NCBI GenBank assembly: GCA_023228995.1
Contig: JALOAD010000018.1
Span: forward strand, 1 to 58,655
Reading direction: 5' to 3'
Source: Candidatus Muiribacterium halophilum
GTDB taxonomy: Bacteria > Muiribacteriota > Muiribacteriia > Muiribacteriales > Muiribacteriaceae
DNA: 58,655 bases
Shown: positions 35,785 through 46,000 of the stretch, in pieces
Layout: each line of letters opens with the position of its first letter
Numbering within the stretch: the stretch's first letter is position 1
Notes under the pieces: model-generated
The model's input: only the letters and a program-made list of their open reading frames with translations
What the model was told of the DNA's origin: nothing
The model's database searches: none
Made by a program: the position numbers and the translations under genes

Positions 35785-37266
35785 ATGCTGTTTTATTCTT
35801 ATTATTACATAATTTTTCTTATAGTAAGTCTTTTTCTTTTTTATTCTATAAAAAATATAAAATACAGAAATGCTGTACTTACAATTCTATCATATATTTT
35901 TTATATGAGTTTTCGCATTGAATATGGATTTCTTCTGTTTTTTTCTACAATTATCGATTATATTTCAGCAAAAAAAATACATAATGAAAACAATGCTGCA
36001 AAAAGGAAAAAATATTTACTCACCAGTATTACCTTGAATCTTGGACTTTTATTTACTTTTAAATATTTTTTATTTTTCGTTAAAGATTATTTTTATGGCA
36101 ATCTTTTATTTTTATCAAAAATACCTGATTACTGGTTTATTTTACCTATAGGTATTTCATTTTATACATTTCAGACAATGGGTTACACTATAGATGTATA
36201 TAAAAAAAGGATTTTACCTGAAAAAAGTTTTATTGACTTTTCTCTTTTTGTTTCATTTTTTCCTCAGCTTGTTGCTGGACCAATCGAAAGAGCAAGTAGA
36301 ATTTTACCTCAATTAAAAGAAAAAAATTTGTTTAACATTGATAATGCAGTTTTTGGAATTAAAAGAATTTTAATTGGTTTTTTTAAAAAAATCGTAATTG
36401 CAAATTCTATGGTTTTTTTTGTTAATGCAATCTTTGATAATATTTATCAGTTTTCAGGTTGGAGACTTATTGTTGCAACATGTTTTTTTTCAAATCAAGT
36501 TTATAATGATTTTTCAGGATATGCAGATATAGCTGTAGGTTCTGCAAAATTATTTAATATAAAAGTTATTGAAAACTTTAGATTCCCAATGTTTTCAAGA
36601 TCTATTACTGATTTTTTTTCAAGATGGCATATTTCTCTTACAAACTGGTTTAAAACATATCTTTTTCCTGTTTTATCTCCTAGAGGAAGTTCAAAACTTA
36701 GAATGCTTGTTTCTGTAAGTGTAATTCTTATATTAAGTGGAATATGGCATGGTGCAAAATTATCTTATATTTTATGGGGTATTTTATTTTCAATATTCTT
36801 CATTTTAAGTGCAATTACTACTGAATTGAAAAAAAGATTTATTTTCTTTTTTAGATTTGGAAAAAAATTAAAATTTATAATTGATATAATAACAACAAAT
36901 ATTCTTCTTATATTTGCTTCTGGTTTTTTTAGAGCTAACACTCCAGAAGAAGCAATATATCTTGCAATTAATTGTTGGAATGAATTTTTCAATGGTTTAT
37001 ATTATTTAATAACAAATGGTTTGCAAAGTTTTTTTATTAAATATATTAAAATAGATAATTTCACTTATGAAAATTTCCAAATATTGATTTTTCTTTCGAT
37101 TATAACTCCAATTTTTCATTTATGGCTTTCAAAAGAAATCAAATTAACCTGGTTAAATCCAAAGATAAAACATTTTTTAGAAAATATTCTATATACTATT
37201 TTGTTTTTTACAATAATAATTTTTTCAATATTCAGTCCAGTAGATTTTATATATTTTAGATTTTGA
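35785..37266 (+). CDS. MBOAT-family O-acyltransferase (AlgI-like)
   Basis: This 493-residue protein has many membrane helices and the typical N-terminus MLFYSYYYIIFL. The AlgI/DltB hallmarks are present: FPQLVAGPIERA, DFSGYADIA, H282 in SRWHISLTNWFKTYLF and the catalytic H322 in LSGIWHGAK. Such enzymes pass acetyl or other acyl groups across the membrane onto polysaccharides or teichoic acids, usually with an SGNH partner. The SGNH-TPR protein at 40098 is a possible but unlinked partner. No clear ribosome site precedes the ATG. Confidence 0.88.
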   Translation: MLFYSYYYIIFLIVSLFLFYSIKNIKYRNAVLTILSYIFYMSFRIEYGFLLFFSTIIDYISAKKIHNENNAAKRKKYLLTSITLNLGLLFTFKYFLFFVKDYFYGNLLFLSKIPDYWFILPIGISFYTFQTMGYTIDVYKKRILPEKSFIDFSLFVSFFPQLVAGPIERASRILPQLKEKNLFNIDNAVFGIKRILIGFFKKIVIANSMVFFVNAIFDNIYQFSGWRLIVATCFFSNQVYNDFSGYADIAVGSAKLFNIKVIENFRFPMFSRSITDFFSRWHISLTNWFKTYLFPVLSPRGSSKLRMLVSVSVILILSGIWHGAKLSYILWGILFSIFFILSAITTELKKRFIFFFRFGKKLKFIIDIITTNILLIFASGFFRANTPEEAIYLAINCWNEFFNGLYYLITNGLQSFFIKYIKIDNFTYENFQILIFLSIITPIFHLWLSKEIKLTWLNPKIKHFLENILYTILFFTIIIFSIFSPVDFIYFRF

Positions 37267-37324
37267 TTCAAATAGATATAAAAGAGTGAAGTAGTGAAGT
37301 TATATTTATAGTTTAATAGTTTAA

Positions 37325-37363
37325 TTGCAAAAAACACAGTTATGATTTATCATTACATGTAAT
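37325..37363 (+). promoter_or_regulatory. Promoter and palindrome upstream of the ketosynthase gene
   Basis: TTGCAA (37325-37330) and TATCAT (37348-37353) are 17 bp apart. The perfect palindrome ATTACATGTAAT (37352-37363) begins at the end of the -10 box, well placed for a repressor. Which regulator would bind is unknown. Confidence 0.5.
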
Positions 37364-37388
37364 CAAACCTTTATATCAGGAGATTTAT

Positions 37389-38627
37389 ATGGAAAAAAGA
37401 GTAGTGATTACAGGAACTGGAATTTTAAGTCCTTCAGGTATTACTAATGATGAATTTTTTGATAATCTTATTAATGGAAGATCTGGTTTATCTGAACTTG
37501 ACAAAGATCATCCTGACCTAAAAGATATTGATATTACTATGTGCGGTAAAATCAGAAACTGGAAACCTTGCGATTATCTTTCATTAAGAGAAATAAAAAG
37601 ATTAAATATTAATGGACAATATATTACTTACTGTTCTCAAAAAGCTATAGAACAAAGTGGTCTTGATGTAAAAAAAGTTATCCCTGAAAGAGCTGGTGTA
37701 ATAATGGGAGCTGTATTTGGCGGTTGGAGTTTTCTTGAAGAACAATATTTAAAATTTAAAGAAAAAGGTGGCAAATATATTAGTCCACTATCTATACCAA
37801 AATTATCTACTAACACAATGATATCAATGTTATCTATATTATATGGATTTATGGGTCCTAGTTATTCAATAAATGCAGCATGTGCTTCAGCAACTATTGG
37901 TATTGGAGAATCTTTCCTGAAAATTAAATCTGGCGAATTGGATGTTTGTATTACAGGTGGCGTTGATGCTGAAATATTTCCTTTTATGCTTCATGCTTTT
38001 AATAATATGAAAGCTTTGTCCAAAAAAAACAGTATTGAAGCTTCCAGTCCGTTTACACTCGGAAGAGATGGATTTGTACTTTCCGAAGGAGCTGCTTGTA
38101 TTATAATCGAAGAACTTGAACATGCAAAAAAAAGAGGGGCTACAATTTTGGCTGAAATTGTTGGTTTTGGGTCATCCGCTGATGCATATCATGTCACTTC
38201 TCCTCATCCTGAAGGTAAAGGAGCTGTTATTTCTATGGAAAAAGCCTTAAAAATGGCTAATATTAATTCGGATAAAATTGGTTATATAAATGCTCATGGT
38301 ACAAGTACTTATCTTAATGACAAAGTTGAAACTATTGCTATGAAAAAAGTTTTTGGAGACAATATATATAATATTCCAGTAAGTTCAACAAAATCAATGA
38401 CAGGCCATCTTTTAGGTGCTGCTGGTGGCATCGAAGCAATTGCACTTCTTCTACCTCTTCTTAAAGGAATTATTCCACCTACTATTAATTATAATGAAAA
38501 AGATCCAGAACTTGATCTTGATTATGTTCCTAATAAAGCAAGAGAATGTAATATAAATTATGCAATGTCAAATTCACTTGGATTTGGTGGACAGAATGGC
38601 AGTTTAATACTTAAAAAATATGTATAA
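37389..38627 (+). CDS. fabF: Beta-ketoacyl-[ACP] synthase II-like (FabF)
   Basis: The 412-residue condensing enzyme extends acyl chains on acyl carrier protein. The catalytic triad is visible: C165 in SINAACASATIG, H303 in NAHGTSTYLND and H340 in SMTGHLLGAAGG. It stands alone, without other fab genes or an ACP, behind its own promoter and a CAGGAG ribosome site. An isolated FabF may serve housekeeping fatty acid synthesis or a specialised acyl product. Confidence 0.88.
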   Translation: MEKRVVITGTGILSPSGITNDEFFDNLINGRSGLSELDKDHPDLKDIDITMCGKIRNWKPCDYLSLREIKRLNINGQYITYCSQKAIEQSGLDVKKVIPERAGVIMGAVFGGWSFLEEQYLKFKEKGGKYISPLSIPKLSTNTMISMLSILYGFMGPSYSINAACASATIGIGESFLKIKSGELDVCITGGVDAEIFPFMLHAFNNMKALSKKNSIEASSPFTLGRDGFVLSEGAACIIIEELEHAKKRGATILAEIVGFGSSADAYHVTSPHPEGKGAVISMEKALKMANINSDKIGYINAHGTSTYLNDKVETIAMKKVFGDNIYNIPVSSTKSMTGHLLGAAGGIEAIALLLPLLKGIIPPTINYNEKDPELDLDYVPNKARECNINYAMSNSLGFGGQNGSLILKKYV

Positions 38628-38661
38628 GGACGGTATGTGAGGCGTATAAGAGCGGGTATTT

Positions 38662-38729
38662 CGCTAATCATTAATAGATGCAAAGCATCGCTAATTGTGA
38701 CAAGGTCACGCTAATTGTTCTCGCTATTT
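38662..38729. repeat. Hairpin array C with CGCTAATT spacers
   Basis: GATGC-AAA-GCATC (38677-38689) and GTGAC-AAG-GTCAC (38697-38709) are separated and flanked by CGCTAAT at 38662, 38689 and 38709. The array fills the gap between the convergent fabF and TPR genes and could terminate either transcript. Confidence 0.6.
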
Positions 38730-38736
38730 TATTACT

Positions 38737-40101
38737 TTATTTAGTTAAAAGCCATCTGTATTCATTGCATTTTTCAAACATAATAATTACCCTAAGATAA
38801 TCATCTATTATAATATCAAGGTATTCATCCATAAGTTTTAACATATCTTTTTTCTTAGAATTCTGTTCAGTCTTATTATAATAATCAGCAAGAGCACAAA
38901 TAGTATCAAAGTATTCTTGATCAGAATTATTTGGCATTTCAAGCTTTTCTTTTATAATATCAATTTCTTTCTCAGCTTTCTTTTTATCTTCAAGAAGATA
39001 TATAAGACCAAGATTATTAATTCTAACTTTTTCACTTTTTGTTTGCTGTATTATTTTAGCTGTTAAATCAGAAGCATCTTTGAAATGATTGTTATAATAA
39101 AGCATTAACGCTATATCTGAAAGGATTTCCATTGTATAATCAATATTTTCAAAACATTTTTTTTCAGCAATTTTTTTGATTATTGAAAGTTCAAAATCAA
39201 CTTTCCTTTTTTCTGTTTTTCCAAAGAATTTTTTAATCTTAAAAAACACTTTTTCAAAAAATCCCCAATCTGGTATTGTTTTTTCTCCATAATTTCTAAT
39301 AATATCCATACAAATAGAATATCTATATTCTTCATTAGATATTTTTAAACCTGTATCAAAAGCTTTTTCAAAATTACCTTGACTCATATTAATATAAGCT
39401 ATTCTAGTATATGTATCATCTATAAATTCAGGATATTCCAACTTGCTTATTATATTTTGTGCTTTATCATCAGAGCCAATATACGCATAAGCTACTGCAA
39501 GAGAAGAAAAAGATTGATTTTTAATAGGAGCATATGGAATATTTAAAATAGTTTCAAAAAAAAATGTAAGTAAATCTTTTAAATGCTTATCTTTATCTTT
39601 ATCTTGTTTTTCAAGAAATTCCTTAAGTGGTTCTGTAATTATAGGATTATTATCTCCAAATTGCTCAAGTTCCAAAAGAATTCTAATTGCATCATCAACA
39701 TTTCCCATAATAAAATAATAAGATGATAATTTTAAAAATCCTATAGCTTTATAAATTAAATCAGTTTCTTTTTGCAAAAGATATTCTATTTTTTTAGCTG
39801 AATTAAAATCATTATTTGTAAATCCTGAAATTATATAAGCATCAAGAATATTAAAATTAATTTTTATTCTCTGTTCTTTACCTAACAATTCAATTATTTC
39901 ACCAACATTTATCTTTTCTTTAAAAAGTCGATTGAATTCAGAACAGTAAATTGCAATTTCAGATTTTTTATCAAAATTCCCTGGTTTTTCAAATAAATTT
40001 AAAACAGATTCACTTATATTTTGTTGAATATTTGTAAAATATAATTTTGCTTGACAAGTCAAAGAAAATAATATTAAAAAAATAATTAATAATTTGTTCA
40101 T
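38737..40101 (-). CDS. Exported helical-repeat (TPR-like) protein
   Basis: The 454-residue protein has an N-terminal signal peptide (about 1-18) and degenerate tetratricopeptide-like repeats throughout (for example YYFIMGNVDDAIRILLELEQFG, YAYIGSDDKAQNII, MSQGNFEKAFDTGLKI, YYNNHFKDASDLTAKII). No catalytic motif is seen. It overlaps the upstream SGNH-TPR gene by ATGA, suggesting the two proteins act together outside the cytoplasm. Confidence 0.7.
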   Translation of the reverse strand: MNKLLIIFLILFSLTCQAKLYFTNIQQNISESVLNLFEKPGNFDKKSEIAIYCSEFNRLFKEKINVGEIIELLGKEQRIKINFNILDAYIISGFTNNDFNSAKKIEYLLQKETDLIYKAIGFLKLSSYYFIMGNVDDAIRILLELEQFGDNNPIITEPLKEFLEKQDKDKDKHLKDLLTFFFETILNIPYAPIKNQSFSSLAVAYAYIGSDDKAQNIISKLEYPEFIDDTYTRIAYINMSQGNFEKAFDTGLKISNEEYRYSICMDIIRNYGEKTIPDWGFFEKVFFKIKKFFGKTEKRKVDFELSIIKKIAEKKCFENIDYTMEILSDIALMLYYNNHFKDASDLTAKIIQQTKSEKVRINNLGLIYLLEDKKKAEKEIDIIKEKLEMPNNSDQEYFDTICALADYYNKTEQNSKKKDMLKLMDEYLDIIIDDYLRVIIMFEKCNEYRWLLTK

Positions 40102-41738
40102 TTTTTTCCCTCAAAAGATAAAGCTTTATTCTCTAATAATTTTTCATATATTTTTTCAGCTATTAAACCATTACCTTCAGCAGAACATACTTTTCCAGTA
40201 ATAAAATACTTATTTGGAAATTTATCCGCAAAACCTACTTTTTTTGAAAATTCTCTGTATATATCAATATAAGGTATATTTTCCCTTTCAGAAAATCTTC
40301 TCATTACAATATTATCAGCTTGAGGATAATTCATTAGGAATAATTTGACATTATTTTTTCTGCAAAGTTCATATATTCTATTAAGATCATAATCTAGCTT
40401 TTCATTAATTGAATTAATAAGTGGATTCAAATCATTAGATTTCTTAAAGTATTCTTGACTTTTTATAAGATCTTCATTATCTGTTGAATCAAGCAATGAT
40501 ATTACACAACCTTTATAAGAATCATAATCATAAGGGTTAAGTTTTATTGCTTTTTCAAACCATTTATTTGCCATAGAATAATTCTCAAGATTTATATAAT
40601 AATAGCCTAAATCTCTATAATTAATAAAATTATCAGGATCTTTTGCAATACCTTTTAAATAAAACTCAGCTGATTTTTCATTTTGTCCCATATTTTGAGA
40701 AATAAATCCTGCAACATTATATGCATCACCATAAGTATCATCAATTTCTAATGCAATATTAATATATTCCATTGCTTTTTCATAATTTTCTGCCAAATTT
40801 GCAATATAAGCATAAAAAGTAATGATTGATACATCTGATGGTGAAAGAGATAATCCTTTATTTAAAAACTCAAAAGATTTTTTAAAATTTCCCTGCTCTC
40901 CATAAATAACAGCGGCAAATGTATTTAATATAGGATTTTCCAAATTATTCTTTAAATTTCTATCAATTATTTCCAAAGCTTTTGTAAATTTCCCTAAATC
41001 ACCATATAACAATACAATACCATAAACATTTTCAATATCATTAAGATTTCTAATAAAAAAATCTTCAGCTTTTTCATAATTGTTTTTAAAATAAAAATCC
41101 CAACCTTTGTTTTTATTTTTAAAATTTTTCATATCTACAACTTTATTATTAAGTAATTGTTTTTTATGTTCTGATATATCAGGAAATTTGAAATCCTTAG
41201 TATTTTTTATTAAATTATTATTATATACTTCTGTATTATTTGAAAATGCTGAAAAACCATAAATATTAATATAAAATGCGTTTATAACATTCCAAATTTT
41301 CAATTTACCAAAAGTTTTACTAAAAAAACTTTTTTGTAATTCTATATTAGAATCAGAAAAATATAAATCAGTTTCAGTATTACAAGCTCCTATCATAAGA
41401 TTAAGAATTTTTGGCGAATAAACTTTAAAATATTTAATCAACTCAAAATAAGCATCATTGCTATTAAGACTAGGTTTTCCAAGATTATATACTTTAATTT
41501 TTTTATCTTTAAAAGAATTATTAAGTTTTTTTTCAAGAATTTTAGGAAAACTAAATTTTTCTTCACATCCAGGTCCATAAGTTATCGAATCTCCAACACA
41601 GAGAATATTAAAATCTCCCTGTTCTGTTATTGATTGTATAATTCTTTGTTCAACTGGAATAATTCTTAATAATATTTCTAATACAAAAATTGAAACCAGA
41701 AAAACACTAATAAAATAAAGAAATTTTTTAAATTTCAT
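40098..41738 (-). CDS. SGNH-hydrolase-like protein with internal TPR repeats
   Basis: The start is set at ATG 41738 (546 residues) because GGAG lies just upstream; a TTG at 41750 would put that site inside the gene. One N-terminal membrane anchor is followed by an SGNH block I with Ser51 (LCVGDSITYG), a glycine block NLGKPSLNSND and a GxN-type LMIGACNTE block. Four to six TPR repeats are inserted (about 215-400). In the last block GKVCSAEGNGLIAE stands where the DxxH dyad is expected, so Asp and His seem lost. It may bind rather than cleave acyl groups. Confidence 0.72.
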   Translation of the reverse strand: MKFKKFLYFISVFLVSIFVLEILLRIIPVEQRIIQSITEQGDFNILCVGDSITYGPGCEEKFSFPKILEKKLNNSFKDKKIKVYNLGKPSLNSNDAYFELIKYFKVYSPKILNLMIGACNTETDLYFSDSNIELQKSFFSKTFGKLKIWNVINAFYINIYGFSAFSNNTEVYNNNLIKNTKDFKFPDISEHKKQLLNNKVVDMKNFKNKNKGWDFYFKNNYEKAEDFFIRNLNDIENVYGIVLLYGDLGKFTKALEIIDRNLKNNLENPILNTFAAVIYGEQGNFKKSFEFLNKGLSLSPSDVSIITFYAYIANLAENYEKAMEYINIALEIDDTYGDAYNVAGFISQNMGQNEKSAEFYLKGIAKDPDNFINYRDLGYYYINLENYSMANKWFEKAIKLNPYDYDSYKGCVISLLDSTDNEDLIKSQEYFKKSNDLNPLINSINEKLDYDLNRIYELCRKNNVKLFLMNYPQADNIVMRRFSERENIPYIDIYREFSKKVGFADKFPNKYFITGKVCSAEGNGLIAEKIYEKLLENKALSFEGKK

Positions 41739-41838
41739 AAAAAGCTCCAATAGAGTTTATTTTTTTACTAATTGGTATTATAACAGAAAAAAAGATTTTT
41801 ATACATTTAGAAAATTCGAGAGTTGTAATTTTTTTATA

Positions 41839-42564
41839 TTAAATTCTGTGATATATAAAATCAGGAGTATATTTTAATAACCATGCAATTATATTCCATC
41901 TTTTTGTAATATACACCATTTTTTTCTTTTTTTTAATTGCATTTACAATTTGTAAAGCAGCTTTTCTTGCAGAACAAACCCATAAAAGTCCATCAAGTCC
42001 TTTAAGCATAGGAGTATCAATAAAGCCAGGCTTAATATCAGTTAAATAAATTGGCATTTTAAGATTCCATGCAAGTTTTCTTAAACCCTGCATATAATTA
42101 GAAATATAAGCTTTTGAAGCATGATAATCTGGGCTTGCACTTGTTCCTCTAATACTTGCAGTCGATGAAATACTTACTAAATGACCTTTTCTAACTTTAC
42201 GAAAATATCTAAAAGCCACATGTGCTATAGCTGTAAACCCAGAAACATTAGTATCAATAACTTCTTTTGATCTTTTCCATCTAAGCAGAGGATTAAGAGG
42301 TCCAATACCATGGGCTATAACAAAAAGATCACATCCACCCATTTTATCAATAAGTTCTTTAATTTGTTCAATAGTTTTTTCATATTCAGTAACATCACAA
42401 CTTAAAATATATGTTTTATTAGAACATTTTTGAGCAGTTTCTTTAAGTTTTTGCTCTCTTCTTGCAATTAAACCAACTTCATAACCCTGTTCTGACAAAG
42501 CTATGGCTATTTCTTGTCCCAAACCAGAAGATGCTCCAGTTATAATTGCTTTTTTTAATTTCAT
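41839..42564 (-). CDS. Short-chain dehydrogenase/reductase
   Basis: The 241-residue classical SDR has a cofactor motif TGASSGLG (9-16), the Ser around 134, Tyr147 and Lys151 (YHASK) of the catalytic set, and IAHGIG in place of the common NNAG. R35/R36 after the second strand favour NADP(H). The substrate is unknown. It follows the small lipoprotein gene by 13 nt, so it could be co-transcribed with the surface operon, although its role there is unclear. Confidence 0.85.
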   Translation of the reverse strand: MKLKKAIITGASSGLGQEIAIALSEQGYEVGLIARREQKLKETAQKCSNKTYILSCDVTEYEKTIEQIKELIDKMGGCDLFVIAHGIGPLNPLLRWKRSKEVIDTNVSGFTAIAHVAFRYFRKVRKGHLVSISSTASIRGTSASPDYHASKAYISNYMQGLRKLAWNLKMPIYLTDIKPGFIDTPMLKGLDGLLWVCSARKAALQIVNAIKKKKKMVYITKRWNIIAWLLKYTPDFIYHRI

Positions 42565-42577
42565 TTCAAAATCCTTT

Positions 42578-43084
42578 CTACATTCCTTTTAATCTATCAA
42601 TCATTGTCTGAGTTGAACTATCAATATTACCGGAACTTTCAGCTTCTACAAGATTATCATTATAAAGTGTTATATTACCTTGAAGAAGATATACGACTGA
42701 AAGCAAAGCTCTTGCATCAGCATTATCAATATTGGAATTAAATAAAGGTTCATATACAGTATTAATATTGTTTTCAAATACTTCTTCAAGTATTACTCTT
42801 ATATATTCAATATTTTGTTGTAATTCTATAGAGTTTTCTGTAAAATTTGAAACTCTTGCATAAGCAATTCCAACTCTTGCTTCTTTTCCCTCAGCAATAT
42901 TTATAGAATCTTTAAGTTTTAAAAAAAGTTGTTCAGCTTCTAAAAAGTTTTTATTTTCATAAGCTTTCCAGCCATTCTGTAAAGTTGCGACAACTTTCTG
43001 CTCAGTATAAACAGGAGAATTTTCTCCACATCCTAAACTTAATAAAAAACTTATTGTAATAATAATTAAAATTGTATATCTCAT
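42578..43084 (-). CDS. Small lipoprotein with TPR-like helices
   Basis: The 168-residue lipoprotein has a signal peptide ending LSLGC (Cys19) and a helical repeat-like body (GWKAYENKNFLEAEQLFLKLKDSI). It lies 4 nt behind the giant Big_5 gene. An accessory or assembly role for the giant protein is possible. Confidence 0.68.
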   Translation of the reverse strand: MRYTILIIITISFLLSLGCGENSPVYTEQKVVATLQNGWKAYENKNFLEAEQLFLKLKDSINIAEGKEARVGIAYARVSNFTENSIELQQNIEYIRVILEEVFENNINTVYEPLFNSNIDNADARALLSVVYLLQGNITLYNDNLVEAESSGNIDSSTQTMIDRLKGM

Positions 43085-43088
43085 AAAA

Positions 43089-46000
43089 TCACCTCAACAC
43101 AGCTGCTTTCAGGATTTTTTCAATATTATCGCCTGAATTATCAACTGCTTTTATTTTTATAAAATAAAGTCCATTAGCAACATTTCTACCTTTATTATCT
43201 TTAAGATCCCATACAAATATATTTTTACCCGCATTTACACTTGATACATCTCTAAAAACTCTTCTTCCGCTTACATCATAAACATTTATAGTTACTCTTG
43301 ATACTGTTGTACCAAGATCATAACTTAATTGCATATAATCGCTTGCTGGATTTGGATATATTATAGGAGAATCAATTGAAAAAATACCTGGAGCTAAAAA
43401 TCTTGAAGCAAAGTTAGCTTTATTTCCAACACCATCTTCAACCTCAATATCAATATCATGATAACCATATTTAAGGTTTTTAAACATAGAATTTTGTATT
43501 ATTTCATCAGCATTTGCAAAATAACTATTAATAGGTATTTTATTTATTTTAACTTCATTAATTTTGAATCCTGAAATATCTTCAATTATTATGTTAGTTT
43601 TTAAGAATAAATCCTGTTCTATTTTAACTCTTGGTGCTTTATTATCTTTTGATACAAAAAGTTTTGAAGAAGAATCAGTTATATATTCTTTTCCTTTAAT
43701 AAATTTACCTTTAAATTGAATATTTTCTCCAACTATTTCATAAACTCCAGTTTTTTCTTCTCCGTCAATATTTGATAAATATATTACTTTTTTATTTTTC
43801 CCACCATCAACACTATAATAAGGTGAAAATTCTTCAAGTTCATTATTTTCAGAAACTTTTGAAGGAGCATTTTTTGTATTATCACTATTTCTTTCACTAA
43901 ATAATAAAACTTCCCTATCAATATCAGGACTCATTACAGAAAAATTACCATCTACTGTTCTCATAGGAGCAGAATTCATCATTCCATAATTAAATATCAT
44001 CCCAGCATATAGATTTAAAGAACCTGATTTTGCTTTTGCATTAAGCATTAAAACGCCTAATTTATTTTGTTTGAGTTCATATTTATAAAAGTAAACATAA
44101 GGACTATCATTTGTTTTTACAGGAGTAAATGTAATAATCGCATCTTCGTTTTGAAGAATACTAACACTTAAATTACTCAGCGGACTATTATATTTTGCAA
44201 TAATAAAGAGTTCGCTACTTTTTGCAGGATTTGAAAATGCAGTAAATGAAAAATCCTTTGATTTTGTTCTAAAAGAATAATCAGTGCTAATTAACAGATA
44301 ATTACCAGTTGTATCTTTAATTGATGTATTTACAATTATTGAATAATCATTATTGTTTGCAAGCATCATAACAGGTTTTATCTTTACAACAAATCTTTCT
44401 TTATCACCAAAATATCGATTTTCATAAGTATATTCATAAGGAATAACACTTCCGCCAGAACCGGATAAACCAGAATATAAAGATATATGTCCAGGAATAT
44501 TACTTAAAACATCATTGTGTAATCTTTTAGAAAAAACAATTTCAATAATATTATCAATCAAAACATCAGTACTGTTATTTGTAGGATTACAAAGTTCAGT
44601 CATTACATAAGGATTTTCAACATCAGTTGTAGTCTTAAAATTAAGAACAAAATTATCCTTTCCTTCTTCATATATATTATTTCTATTTCCATCAAGATAA
44701 TAATTAAAAACACTTTTTATTCCACTTTCTCCAGATTTTACAACTAAAGAATAATCTTTGTTATTTTCAAGTTTTGCTTTAGGAGTTATAATAAGTATTT
44801 TTGAATCAACTAAAAGATTTAATTTACAATCAACAGAAACTTCAGGGCTTTCAGATTTAAAAAGATTTATATTTCCCAAATTCCCATATACAAGTGAAGC
44901 TTCATTTATACCAGTATCAAAATACAATGACAAACTTGTTGCTGCATCAACTCTATTGCTACCAAATAAAGGATTTGATGAAATAACCTCAATAAGTTTT
45001 TTTGTAGTATCTGTTTTAAATCTATATATATAATCATCAATCGGACTTCCTTCTGAATAACCATTCATATTACCATCAAGAGTATTAAGATTAATATCCT
45101 GAACATTTCCTGATATATTTATATAATAAGTAGTATCAAGCTGAAGATCATTGTTAAGATTTAATATTAAAGTATTATTACCATCTTCCCAATTGAAAGT
45201 AACAGGCACAATAGTAGCAGAACCTAGTTTGTTTACTTTAATATAACCTTCAGGATTAACAGCTATTGCATCTATATCTATTTGAGAATCTGTAATAAAT
45301 TTAATCTTTATCTTTTCAACTTTATTTGAATTTATAGTAGAATTAATAAGCGATATTTTTTCAATTATTGGTGAAGTTGCAGTTTCTTTAGTTTTAAATT
45401 CCCAAACTACAGGCAATATTATGTCAGGATTTCCATCAACATCACTAACATTAGATATTGTAAATCTATAATTTGTATTAAATTCAAGATCTTGATCAAA
45501 ATAAACAAATAATAGGTTTTTATCATTTACACTATCATTATCGTTAAGATCAACACCATTTTCATCATTATAATAAATTATATTTTCAATCGGAATAGTA
45601 CTTACAGGTATTCCACCACTTAATTTTTCAAGTTTCATATTTGAAGTGTTTCTAACTGAATTTGTCCATAATGGAGACAAATTATCCATAGTTTCATTCA
45701 TTTGTTCTGAAAATCTCATCCATACAAAAGATTTTTCTTTTATAATAGGAATTCCTTTCCCTTCAGGTGATTTTTCAACAATATAAGGTATATAATCATC
45801 TTTTATTTCAATATCTAAAACCGTTCCTGCAAATATATTATTTGAAAGATCTTTTAAACTTTCTGTACCATTACTATTAGAAATTAATACTCTGTAAAAA
45901 CCATTATTAAATTCAATAATTCCTGGAATTATAGTAGCAGTTGTTATTTCTTGTTTATAATAAGGAGCTATAGAATCTCTTAATATTATTTTATTTGAAT

